From: Leptoclinus maculatus | Lineage: Eukaryota > Chordata > Actinopteri > Perciformes > Stichaeidae | Direction of reading: 5' to 3' | DNA: 64,000 nucleotides | NCBI GenBank assembly: GCA_032191485.1 | Contig: JAVDOI010000003.1 | Coordinates: 11,222,986-11,286,985 of the forward strand | Shown here: in pieces, positions 11,339 to 22,700 of the stretch | How the letters are laid out: each line of letters begins with the position of its first letter | Position numbering within the stretch: the stretch's first letter is position 1 | Made by a program: the position numbers and the translations under genes | The notes under the pieces: generated by a model | Told to the model about the DNA's origin: nothing | Database searches by the model: none | The model's input: only the letters and a program-made list of their open reading frames with translations

Positions 11339-12738
11339 AACATTGAGCTGTCTTAAAATTAGCCGTTGCTAGTTAACGCTCAGTACCGTTAGCTTAACGC
11401 TAACGTTAGCTAGTTCCACAACTTTTTGATTGCAAAACATTAAAAGTAAGTCGGGATACACTGCCTGTTAAAATTAAAAATTAAAAACTATCGAAAACGA
11501 TGCTAAAATCAACCTCGGCTGCTGTTTACAGTCAACGTGTAACATCAATAGCAGATGACCGCAGCAGCCAACAGCCAAATCTATCCGCGCCATCTTGTGG
11601 TGTGGAGGACCTACAGCTCGACGTCCTTTTCTTTTATTCGTTGGCAAATTTCAACCAGCTTTGAATGTGCGTAGCGCCACCTACTGTACGGAGTGTGCTA
11701 TCTCATGTGTTTACTGACTTGTATTTTATTAACTTTATGAGTTTCATAAAAAGAATATCCAAAAGAGAGACAAACAGGCAGGAGAACAAACAGACATTGA
11801 TATAAAAAGGCAGTTATTTGTTTAAAATAATGTGGTTGGCTTTAGTACAGGGCAACAGTTACAGATACACTGTACAGCCAAACCATCAGATTCTTGCTCC
11901 CTGCTAACCATGCTCCCTGCTCCCTATATATATATATATATATCCACAAAAGCTTTGTTTTTTTAACCATATCGTACTTCCGGTTCGTTCTTCCAAGCAT
12001 CTTTTCACACAACAATTTCCGTTATTTGTTCCCGCCACATTTTCAATGGAATAAATACAAGTAAAGTATCATCTGACATCACTCTTATTAATCCCCCAGA
12101 TTCCATTTATGGCCCATGTTGTATTTATGTACCACTTTCTTTCTGTCATACAACAAGTCAATATCCAATTCCATCACATTTGTGTGAAGAGGTGGTCCGA
12201 TTTTAATTTTGTATGCCATGTCTGCTCCCTCTATACCTCTTGTTTGGCTCCTGACATCATCAGTGACTTTGAGGATTCATCGATCCTACATCTTTGGCTG
12301 TTTTGTCAGTGATTCTCCGCAGCCACCCACAGAGTCAGTCCTTTCCAAAGGAGGGCAGCAGCCTTTTAAATGGGTACCTAGTCCTTCATCAGGCTCCCCT
12401 CAGACTCCTTCAGTCTGTCTTTGTGGAGGCCAATGAATACGGCGGTGACAGATTTCCAGGTCATACCATTGCCTGCTTGCTCACCAGGATGTCTGCTGGA
12501 TTCTGGATAATGTAGTCACCTCGTCAAATATTCCCTTATTGCGCTTGCTACAATAAAATTCAACAATGTGATGCAGGTTGGAAGGACTTTTATTTTGATT
12601 ACACTATTGTGTAGATGTTAAGGATGACCATAAATCATTTCAATACTTGCTGCATTCCAACTAACAAAATAAACTAACGTTAAATAAATAAAACATCTGC
12701 GTCAAAGGTAATATTACAAGTACAAAGTATGGGTTATC
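11339..12738. other. Intergenic region between mlh3 and acyp1
   Basis: About 1.4 kb between the mlh3 start and the acyp1 stop. The left part is the mlh3 promoter, with a perfect 12-bp palindrome GCTAACGTTAGC at 11399-11410, of a sort common near teleost promoters. A (TA)8 tract is at 11926-11942. The stretch 12100-12530 has higher GC and overlapping short ORFs but I recognise no protein; it may be an old repeat. The acyp1 3' UTR is at the right end. Confidence 0.45.
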
Positions 12739-13440
12739 TTATTTTACAATCTTAAAAGATGAGTGTTCTAGGCTAGCCACTGTTTTCTCATTCTTAAACT
12801 CTGCCTTGGTTATGCGTGACTTGGGGCTCCCGGTGGATTTCAGCCAGTCTTGCATTTCTTTCACCTGGTTTCGTGGGCCTTGTAGCTGCCCCTGAACGGT
12901 TCCTGCGCCTGTGTTTTGGACCCATCCCACCAGGCCAAGCTTCCTCCCCTCGGCCTGGAAAATGAAACACGGTGGATTACAAAATAGCAGACACTGATGG
13001 AGAGTAAGGCTGTCATGGGAATATTAGTTAAATACATTGTACAGGATGGGACTTGATCTCTAAGCATTGTATGTAGTGTAATAATTACTTGTAATTTTCC
13101 AATTAAACATGTGTTTACAAGCTTTAATGTAAAAAAAACAACATTTTATTCCAGGAGCTTTTAGCTACATCGCGAATCCTTCCTCAGTTTAAAAAATAAA
13201 TAAATCATAACCCATTAATAAGTTAACTGCACCAGCAAGACTGTGACACGCGGCTGCCAGCTCAAAGAAAAGCTAAACAATGAGATAAAGTGATTTACTT
13301 CACACTACCGTTACACCTGTTCATGTGTAGGCTTACTTTATAATCACTGTCAAACTCACTTGAGTGTATTTCCGAAAAAACACGCCTTGCACTCTGCCAA
13401 AAATGTCATAATCCACTGAAATGAGGTCTTCGTTGCTCAT
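12739..13440 (-). CDS. acyp1: Acylphosphatase 1
   Basis: Two coding exons on minus, 13440-13360 and 12954-12739, give 98 residues (human ACYP1 is 99). The enzyme hydrolyses the carboxyl-phosphate bond of acylphosphates such as 1,3-bisphosphoglycerate in the cytosol. The phosphate-binding loop GRVQGVFFRKYTQ is intact, with the catalytic arginine at 23. The catalytic asparagine is at 41 in VGWVQNT. The C-terminal GSPKS motif is present. An AG just upstream of the ATG (CCAG before GTACACT) suggests that a non-coding 5' exon is spliced on. The gene is divergent from zc2hc1c. Confidence 0.96.
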
Positions 13441-14542
13441 AGTGTACCTGGAACAGGAGAAACAAGACAGCAGCTAGCTACGTGTTGTTATTGTTAGCTA
13501 CGGTATAGCTACTACAAGCTATGCTAACCTAATGTATGTCTGTAACGATTTACCACCTCGATAATTAACACGTTTAGCGTATTATTCATTCCGTATGAAT
13601 ACAGGAAAGCTCGTTGTATGTCATATAATTCACCTGGATGTTGTTAGGATGCCGCGAGACGACTATCCAGCTCCAAATGATCTCGAGTTTAAAACATCCG
13701 GGACTCCGCTTCCGGAAGTGATCAACGGACCAATCAGAGGACACCCGAGATATTTGGTTTCTAGGCAACGAATGGAAACATTGGGAAAAAATCGAGTCAC
13801 TTTATGTGTCGACAGATAGCTAAACACTCAGTTACTTTTAATTCAGACGACATTCAAAAGGTTAGTTAAATGTTTTTTATTCATTGCAAAGGCTTCTAAC
13901 TCTTTGCCCTTTTTATTTCTGTATTTTTTGGGGTGATCTGGATAATCTAGAGACTTTTTGGATTCCTCGTTCGTCCTAAAGGTGAGCATGACAGTTCACT
14001 CCTGACCTTACAAACAGCAGTTAGCTAGATCTCCACTCAAGGTCGACTGGTTTACATATTTTGGATAACAATCTTCATCTGCTGATTGCTTTTTGGTTGA
14101 CATAGAGCTCAGACTGTATGTAATTTAAAGAATGTAATCGTCTACTGTAAACGTAGTTGAATGACGACTGAGCAAACTTAATCTGTGTAATTTGGTTGAA
14201 AGCGAGTTGTCAACGGCTGTTGTCAGGGTCAAGACTACATTGTCAAGTTCAATCTAAGTATCTGTAAAATAAAATGTTTTCCTACATTTGAACAGGAGAC
14301 TTATTACATGAAATGCATGCAATAACTTCTTGATTCAGTCACACTTGTGCTTTTACTTTAAATATAGTCATACACTGCAGATGCACAGCATTTTCCTTCA
14401 ATGTTTTTCTCTTTTAGTCTCACTTTTTGGATGCTTTTTTTCTTCTTCTTAGAAATTATACTGGAAAAACCCCTCAGCAGCTGGTGTGGAGGGCTCAGGT
14501 GTCTTTCACAACAACACAACCTCAAAGACAACCACTGAAGTC
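13441..14542. promoter_or_regulatory. Shared promoter region of acyp1 and zc2hc1c with RFX-like half-site
   Basis: The two genes are head to head. The likely start region is 13500-13860. GTTTCTAGGCAAC at 13757-13769 resembles an RFX X-box with one base missing between half-sites; the GGCAAC half is perfect. A GT donor after CATTCAAAAG (13859-13860) may end a non-coding first exon of zc2hc1c. A TAG acceptor at 14450-14452 starts the exon with its ATG. No coding sequence was found here. Confidence 0.5.
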
Positions 14543-16096
14543 ATGAGCACATATACAGGAAGAAGACACCGTGATCAAGGGCAGCACAACACTGCAGGAA
14601 AAATAAATGCAGATGTCTATACTGAAGCACAACATGGTGTTGTACCTGGTAGGAGAGCAGATACAGTAAACCAGCCATTTCCAAACAAGCCTGTTAGCCA
14701 CAGAAGATCTCTCCAACCCACGAAACAAGACGTATTTGTTCCGTATGATTTAGAAAAAAATACTGTTACAAAACAACCAAGAGGCCGTTCGTTAACCCAA
14801 GAACACCATTCAAATGGCACCGGAAAGACCAATGAATACCAAGATCCAAGAAACGACTCAGGCGGCAGACAACCCAGTGGAGAACTGCAGATGGCCAGAG
14901 CAATTCATGCAAAAGAGCTCGTGCTACAGGAGAAGCTGTGGCGCGTAGAGGAAAAAATAAGACAAAAGATCCAGAGAGACACTGCTGCTCTTGATGACCA
15001 AAAGAGTGAAGAGCAGAGACACAACAGGGAACAAGCAGAGAGGGGGAACTACCAGAGAGAATCCAGGCTGTCTGAGCAGCAGAGGAGAGAACCAGTGAGA
15101 AGAAGAGAAGTGAAGATGCAAGAAAGCCGACGAGAGGATGTTAAACAACATATGAAGACACAAGATCAGGAAGAAAGAGCCAGGGGGGAAAGAAGGGAAA
15201 TAGAAGTTGCACAGGCACACAAAAAAGGTCATAAAGCAACTCACCAGATCACAGTTCCTGAGCAAGAAGTGAGTGGAGAGCTGAACAAACCACGGTGGGA
15301 AAAAGTGAAAGAGCATACCGGAAGAAAAGAAAGGGATGAAAAAAAGAATGGCATTTGGGAAGATACAGGTGTGAAGTCACAGGATGGAACAGTGAAAACA
15401 AAAGAAAGACATCAAAATACAGCCTCAGTGGGCGATACAGGTTGGAAGAGAGAGAAAAAATATAGAGAAAGGACATGTAAGGAGATTTCTGACGATGAAC
15501 AAGATATGCCTCAAATGAGTCAGCAGCAGGCTTCTCATAAAGCTGCAACAGAAGGAAGAAACCCGTCAGGGGGACCAAGGCTTCCATCACTTTCGCATCC
15601 CTCACATTCCAGCAGACCAGACCTGAGACAGGAAGATAGCACGGACACCAGACTCCAGCTCCTTCTTTGCAAAATTTGCAACAGAAAGTTTGCAGGCGAA
15701 AGACTACAGAAGCATGTCCAAATCTGTGAGAAAGTTAAACAATCAAAACGTGGAGTCTTCAACACCTACCTTCACAGGACCAAGGGATCTGCCTTAGAGG
15801 AGTTCTTGAAAACCCACAGCGGCGGTCCAGAGGTAGGCCAGTGATATGTGGGTCTCTTTAAAAGGGGAGCCCTACCAAACAGAGGTTTATGTTAAAGCTA
15901 TCCTCTTGAGTATGTTGACCACTCATACCCCTGTGGAGTATTGTTTTTAAGAGTGGGTCATTTTGACTGTAAGCATTTACTGTTTTTTGGTTTTATTCAG
16001 GTTTTGAAGAAAAACAACCAAAGACAGAACCAGGGAAATACAAGGAATCTGCAGAAAGGTCGACTCCCAGGTGGAACTACACATCAGCCAAAGTGA
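14543..16096 (+). CDS. zc2hc1c: Zinc finger C2HC-type containing protein 1C (FAM164C)
   Basis: Two coding exons, 14543-15832 and 16001-16096, give 461 residues. The first ATG of the exon that begins at 14453 is at 14543, so I start there; an open frame runs further upstream without an ATG. The long middle is a charged, low-complexity region rich in E, K, R and Q and likely helical. Near the end is one C2HC finger with ligands C376, C379, H391 and C395, followed by the conserved block YLHRTKGSALEEFL. Human ZC2HC1C is described as having a second finger; here the second exon ends soon after (TTHQPK), so I see only one. The family's molecular role is not well known. Poly(A) signal AATAAA at 18303-18308 suggests that the 3' UTR spans the piggyBac relic. 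Confidence 0.9.
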
Positions 16097-16845
16097 AGAG
16101 AACAGAACTGACCCAGAAACTTCGGCCCCTGAACCATTTAACCCTCCTGTCGTGTTCGTTTCTCCCCCCTTACTTTAGTGTTCCCGGTCAAATTTGACCA
16201 GTCTGTTTTAACTGCTCTTACATTAACACAAAAACCATTAATCATTACCAAATTTTATTTAACACCCTTTTAACCTTTTCATACCTAGCCCCATTTTTAG
16301 GCTTCTGCTCGAAAATACTATACCCATACTCAAAGGGGCCTTACTCTCTAACTACATGGTCTATTTGAATAATTTCAATGGAGTAATAACACTAAGAAGG
16401 GGTTGCTCGTATGAATTGTGTAAATATTGTGTATATGTTACTGGTTAAGAGGAAAGGAAGATGGCACACAGCTCAAATTGAAAAGTGTCAAGTTCGCCTG
16501 AAGACAAAGCACTTTTTGACATCATTTCTTTGAAATAATGGCAGCTGACACTTCTAACACCTCTCCCAAATCATAGCACAACATGTCAGCAGTGCACTCT
16601 CTGCAAAGTTTGACTTTGATAAAGTGAAGCAGAACAAAATTAGAGGTTTTAGTACAGAGAGTTTAGGCGAGGTTTCCAAAATGTGCATTTGGGCACCATG
16701 TGTGCCATTTGAATTTTCTCATGTACCAAACTACATATTTCACTTGTATATTACTAATGGTGTTCAATACATCCTAATACAGCAGTTTTGTCCTTTTTAT
16801 TTTTTATTTATTTATTATTTTTATTTTTTTATGATCTTCCCTTAA

Positions 16846-16878
16846 GAGGGTCCCTTAAGGGACCCTTAAGGGACCCTC
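16846..16878. repeat. 33-bp near-perfect palindrome inside the piggyBac relic
   Basis: The sequence reads the same on both strands except for the unpaired central base at 16862, with repeated CCCTTAAGGG units. It could form a stem-loop or cruciform. It contains two internal TTAA sites. Confidence 0.85.
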
Positions 16879-16983
16879 TCGGCATATAAAGGTTTAAGCT
16901 GTAAACAATGTCTCAGACTAGTCGTTTAGATGAATAACTGCTGTGAATATACAAAGAATAGACACTGAAAATGTATCGCTAAC

Positions 16984-17515
16984 TTAAATTAAACTGTTGT
17001 AAGGAATATAAGCCTCCCGGACTCCGCATCCCAGACTTTTTCTAGCCTCATTGTTTGACCGATATACTCCTGCTAGAATCAACAGACCCATGTAGGCTTG
17101 GAGGTCTACCTGGTCCAATGCTCTCCACGTGTCCCCAAACACACACCTCCCCTCCAGGTTTGTCATGTCCTGTATAACACCCTCAATGGACTCTGGTAAA
17201 AAGAGTTGGAAGCTGGACTTGAAGTCATCCACACGAGATGTTGCATATCATGTTGGCCCTGGCGTCATCCTTATTATGTTTTCAACTCTCGCTCTACCTC
17301 CTCTGTCCTGGGAGGATGAATACCAGAGCAAGTTGCCACCCTTGGACTGGAATGTCACCTGAGGTGCCTGTTCCTCTGGTGCTACTTCCTCGCCATCTGT
17401 TGACTGGTCAGTCTCATAATAGTCCGGATGGAAATCAGGATCAATGTTGCCTTCAATTTCTGAGACATCTTCCTCTATCTCCGGTTCAATCTCCTCTTCA
17501 TCTGGTTAAAAAATT
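16984..17515 (-). pseudogene. piggyBac transposase fragment
   Basis: On minus, from about 17515 an acidic N-terminus (DEEEIEPEIEED) is followed by a stretch ending IIRMTPGPT, a TGA stop near 17246, then in the same frame YATSRVDDFKSSFQLFLPE and LQAYMGLLILAGVYRSNNEA. The last motif is typical of the piggyBac transposase DDE domain start (DDE_Tnp_1_7). A stop in place of an expected arginine codon fits CGA to TGA decay. The frame ends near 16984 and the catalytic part is missing, so it is inactive. Confidence 0.85.
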
Positions 17516-18098
17516 AGGTGCAGAGCCTCTCTGACAGAAAATCGCTTCATCAGTGGCCTACTCATTGTGCTCACAGAGTAAAATGAGAGCAAGGCACAAA
17601 TAAAGGTTTATAAAGGCGGAAAGTGAGAAGATATGAAACATTGTTTAGTCTGGAAGGTGTGGTTCACATGGGGGGATGGGCACATAAGCGCGGTATAGAG
17701 ATGGGTTCCCAGAACAAACACTTGATTTTTTTGTTTGAAGTTTGAAATGTGTACAACTGTGTATATGGGGCTGTGAACAGGTGTTTACACAGGTGTGTGT
17801 ATGTGTGTGTATGGGAGGAGGGGTGGTTGTGGGTGTGTATGGGGCTGTTTTCCATCTGATGAATGGACATAATCTAGTTTCCCATTCATTTCCTATGGCG
17901 GGAACACCATGGGTGTTACAAAGTTGACTAAACCACTAAAAATTCAATGAAAATGGTGATCAGCAATTTGATATGTTCAAATGCCTAGTGTGGAGGATAT
18001 CATGAGGCCTTGAGGTAATCAGATGTAAAACACAATATTTATGATTGATTAAAGTTGTAAATCGGTCAGATTTGACCCGAACACGACAGGAGGGTTAA

Positions 18099-18369
18099 AC
18101 AAGAAATCCACAGCATATCAAGTCAACCATCACCATCTCATTAGTCAGTACAGTCTCTGAATTGTCTGATTCTAGCCCTGACACAAGTTTTGTTTCAGAT
18201 CTCTCGTCTACATTTCCATCATATATTCCATGTGACCTGAACAGAACTGTCTAAGATGTTTTTTAGCTCTAACACATGATTATATTAATATCAACTAATA
18301 GAAATAAATGCAGTGTATTCTATCTTAGATTGTGGAAAATATTGACCATCGAACAAAAGACAAGTTAGT
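18099..18369. other. zc2hc1c 3' UTR end, tail-to-tail with nek9
   Basis: About 270 bp between the piggyBac relic and the nek9 poly(A) signal. A plus-strand AATAAA (18303-18308) would end zc2hc1c and a minus-strand AATAAA (18375-18370) would end nek9. No gene is seen. Confidence 0.5.
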
Positions 18370-19760
18370 TTTATTTATGGCTTTTACACAAAGCATGAAG
18401 CAACAGCGTGACTGAGAGAAGTGTTTATACAACTGTTACATCTCCACGTTTGGTTAATTGTTAACAAAAAATAAACCATATTTTTAGATGCCGTCAACAC
18501 AGCATTTTTATATTTGCACTAATTTTGGTTTAAATAGTTTTCTAAGGCACTCCGACTGTATTTAACGTCGCATTTTACAGCATGAAAATACTGCCAGTGT
18601 TATTCTGCTGACAGATCACTGGCCATGAGACAACTGCTTGTAAGCGAACTATGAAAAAAGGGTTTTACACACAAACACACACACTTGTTGTAACACGGAC
18701 AAACATACCCCCCCAAAAAACTACATATTTGCTTGCACAAATGATGCAAAATACATAAACAACAAAGTACCAACGACAGATAAAATGGTTAAAAATGCAA
18801 TAAGAAAACAACATTATAGACGCATGGTAAGCTATATCACATTCAAACGGTTCATACACGTCACAAAGAAGACAGACCTACACATGTGCTTCCCCATCAA
18901 GAATTCAAGAGTTGAAGAAGGCAATAAAAAAGTAAGCGTTTGTTAAAAAAATGAAATCAGTAGTTTCGTGTTTCACACAAATACTTTCATATGATAATAA
19001 AACATGCACATGTAAAAAAAGTATATATTTGAATAAGATCATTTTTATATAATGTTTATAATAGCTATCATTTCTCATAAATGTGGAGAAACTGTTAAAA
19101 GCTATTCTGTATTTGGCACTTTCACTTTTTAAGAATATCGAATGAAATCAATAATTAAAAATAAATTGAAAGATGACGCCAAATTGAGTTATGATCAATC
19201 TGGACAAACATCCTGGCAGCGCATCGCTCAACAATTGACAAAAAGGAAAATTAATCTTTGGATGCATTAGCAACAGCTTTCCTATTTGCATTAGATGGAC
19301 TTATTTGACATTTGATAAATACTAATATATGAGGCACTAACGACCGAAGCCTCAATGCTGACATCCCTTAAAGTCAACAACACCACCAAAACATGAACTC
19401 AACATTCACATTACAGAGCGACACTATACTCTCTATGATTGTCTCTCACAGGGGTCAGGTGCTGCATGTTGAATCCAGCCAACGTTTCAGTATGTGGAGA
19501 AACTAGCTAGATTACTGCAGACAGGTGAACACAGGTGTGCATATGAGAGTGTGCAAGGTATTACACAGTATTACATATGTAACAGATCGTAATAATGCAA
19601 TTTAGCGGTCTGTCAAACGCGTGTAACCTCTGTGAATGGGCACGAGGCTGCAGCCTCTACTGCACGTCCAACCAAGCCTCCGATCCCCATCTAACCAGCT
19701 GGTTTAACTTAACAGGTGCTATTCACGCTTCTCCCATAATCAGGACATCTGCAGGTAAAG
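18370..19760 (-). other. nek9 3' UTR
   Basis: About 1.4 kb of AT-rich sequence after the nek9 stop, ending at an AATAAA on minus (18375-18370). I see no other gene. Human NEK9 also has a long 3' UTR. Confidence 0.5.
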
Positions 19761-22700
19761 TCACACACTGGCCCCTGAAGGTCGGCCCCCGTGGTTTGTG
19801 AATGCGCCTCCTCTTTCTCCTCCGTCCCCGGGCATTCGGGCATCAGAGGGATGGTTTCCGTTATTGTCACATCCTGCTTCCCTTTGCGCTGAACGATTGA
19901 TCGCTGCCCAAAGCCTTTCGTTCTCCTTTTGCTGCTCATTGACCTAGAGGTGACAGGAATACGTGCTGTTACTCATGCACAAGGATCAGACTCAGCACTG
20001 AGGCGGACGGGCGGCTTTTGGGGACACATTTCTTACCTGCCTCTCGAGCATCTCGATCCTCAAATCTTGATTAGCGACTGTCTCTCGCAGCTGCAAAATA
20101 AGCTTTCTTGTCAAATACTGTGGCAATGGGATTTCATTATTAGATCATAATTTGCAGTGCCGAGTGTGCAGATTTGATACCTGTGTGACCTCGCAACTTG
20201 CTTTGCAGCATGCGCCTGTTTCTCCCTTTTTGCAGAAGTCAGCCCCATCCAGTCCATTGACTTTATCACAGCTCATTCGTTTAGTCTGAAAAACAGTAGA
20301 CATAGTAAATGCGTTTCAAAAATGCAGTATTACACGGTATGAACATCAGTACTGTGACACTCTAAAAGTGTTTATTTGGAGTACATAACTCATGTCTAGA
20401 TAAGTGAAAGGCAACTATGGCATTACCGATAGGTCTTTCTTAGTGCCGACTGCTTCTGCCGCAGCCTTTAGCTCTTTCAACTCCTCATAAGGCAGAGTGA
20501 GGCTCTCGGAGATAGAAGAGAGCTCGACGGGAATGGATCCATCAGCGTCAACCGGTATCGGGATGAACTCTGCATTCTCAAGCTCCTGTTGGATGAAAAC
20601 CTCCCTGAATTAGAACACAGAGTCTCCATTCAGAGGTTTCTGTTTTACGATTCTTTATTCCTTGGTGCTTTCATGATAACAAACCTTTCTGAGCCAGAGA
20701 GGGCAGGAGCTGTCCCCAGTCTGACTTGTCAGTGACATCATGGGAGTCGCCATGAGGCACTCCTCCGTATTATCCTCCCGTGTACCACCAAGACCCCTGT
20801 CACGACAGTCCGTCCCTGAACCAGGTTCTATGTGAAGATCCACTGTAGATGTAGATGCCTCCTGGCCCAGTCCTATATAGACATAACAATGTAGACTTTC
20901 AGGACTAAATGTAGACGTATTCCTAAAGCAAAGAAAATGAATCAATACACAAATTAGTGTCCAAAGAAAAGTATATACCAATACCAACTGATAGTCCACT
21001 GCTGTTAGATCGAATAGTCTTGGAGGTGAGCACTTTCTCTGCAAAGGATGAATATGTATTAGACAGCTGGCTGCTTGCACGAGTACACTGCGCAAGTGCG
21101 ATTACTAACCCATGATGATAATGGTGTGCCAGCCACGGCAAGAGAGGTCCGGTACATGGTGCAGGGAACCAAAGATAGGCCTTGGCATGGCGGGGCATAC
21201 CTCTAAACCAAATCCCTTATCAGCTGGCATCCCAAGTCGCCCGTTTCCTGCGTTTCCCCATGCAAATATGTGATTGTCTGTAAGGAATATAAAAACAGGT
21301 GATGATATATCCTCAGGACCAAAGGTCAGGGGCTTCTGGGAGGAAATACAAGTAGCACAAACTCTGAAATAAAATCAGAAAAATTTACATATTATTGCAA
21401 TAGAAGCACTACAGGACTAGGTACGGTCTTACCCTCAGTGGCTGCTATGGTGAAGCCGTCTCCACAAGACACTTTGGTCATTATCTTCCCTCCAAAGGGT
21501 CCGAGAAGGAGTTGGACACCCGGGTGTTTCTTAAAGTCCTTTACACCCAGCTGTCCGTACTTGTTGCAACCAAAGGTGATCAGACGACCACGTTCTGCAA
21601 AGAGAAAAACCATGAAAAATTATGTTTCTGTGAAATGGTGACAATGTTCACTTACGTGAGAAATATTAGCCTTTTTATACAGTACCATCAATGGCAGCTG
21701 TGTGGGTCTTCCCCGAGGTTATGACCTGAATCTTGAACCTCGCCAGCTGCTTTACCAAAGTCAGTGTAGTGATGTACGGGATCCCCTGATAACCCTGGTG
21801 TGGTGAACAGAAAAAGAAACCAAACATAAACATAGCTGCATCCCCTGAAGTCTCGATGATTACAGTCCTGCATGTAGAACCCAGTACCTCTGCCGGGTGG
21901 TTTTTTAGACCAGAGATTCCCTGGTTCAGACCAAGCTTGTTGAATTCATTGTTTCCACACGCTAGGACTTTGCCAGTTTCTGTTAAAAAGAAGGTTCCAT
22001 CGCTGGCACATGACACTGAGGAGATGGTGGCGCCTTTAGGGATCTCCACCTGGGAAAACCAGAAAACAGACAGTACTTTTGATAGCTACAAATGGGACCA
22101 TATTGCTTAAAACACTTTGTATCTTACTGACTCCTGCACGGTTTTAGCCGCTTGACAGACATTCAAGAGTGTGCCAGAACCGCAAAGAAAATCTTACTTG
22201 CATCGGAGAAGAAAAGTCATCCTCACATTCCAGGCCGAGACGCCCTGCACCAGGGAAATAGAGCAAATCCAACTGAGAACACCTATTTTGACTGTATTTA
22301 TTTAAAAAGACCACTATCTCCACCTGCTGGCTACAGCTATAATAGCAAAAACAATCTGACAGAGGCTTACTCAGCTCAAAAACCAAAAGTAAATACAGCA
22401 ACTCTATGTACCATACTCTCCGCAGCCCCAGGAGTAGATGTCCCCACTCTGAGTCAGGACCGCCACGTGGTTGTCTCCACATGAAACCTGACGGACAGGC
22501 CGCTCTTCGAAAAACTCCAAAAGCACTGGTTTCAAAACCTCCATGCCGAGCTCTCCCTCCACTCCAATGCAGCCGTAATAGTCTGACCCAAACATGTACA
22601 TCTGGTCCTCATCTGCAAAAGCAGCAGAATGTTCAAAATGCATCTTTACAGAAAAATGTGTTGGTTTTTTTTGTAGGAAGATTTTGTCACTTACCGGTGA

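Larger units (their letters stand above)
16138..18098. mobile_element. Degenerate piggyBac transposon
   Basis: About 1.96 kb bounded by TTAA on both sides, the target-site duplication used by piggyBac. Inside the TTAA the ends are perfect inverted repeats, CCCTCCTGTCGTGTTCG on the left and its complement on the right. The next bases on each side (GTCAAATTTGACC and GGTCAGATTTGACC) extend the similarity. It carries the N-terminal part of a transposase on the minus strand. It sits 42 bp after the zc2hc1c stop codon. The terminal pattern is like piggyBac families that are frequent in bony fish. Confidence 0.9.

Noticed and set aside
12109..12515. Overlapping plus-strand ORFs between mlh3 and acyp1
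   Set aside because: Short, overlapping in different frames, no recognised motif.
14924..15605. Minus-strand ORFs rich in leucine and phenylalanine
   Set aside because: Shadows of the E/K/R-rich zc2hc1c exon on the other strand.
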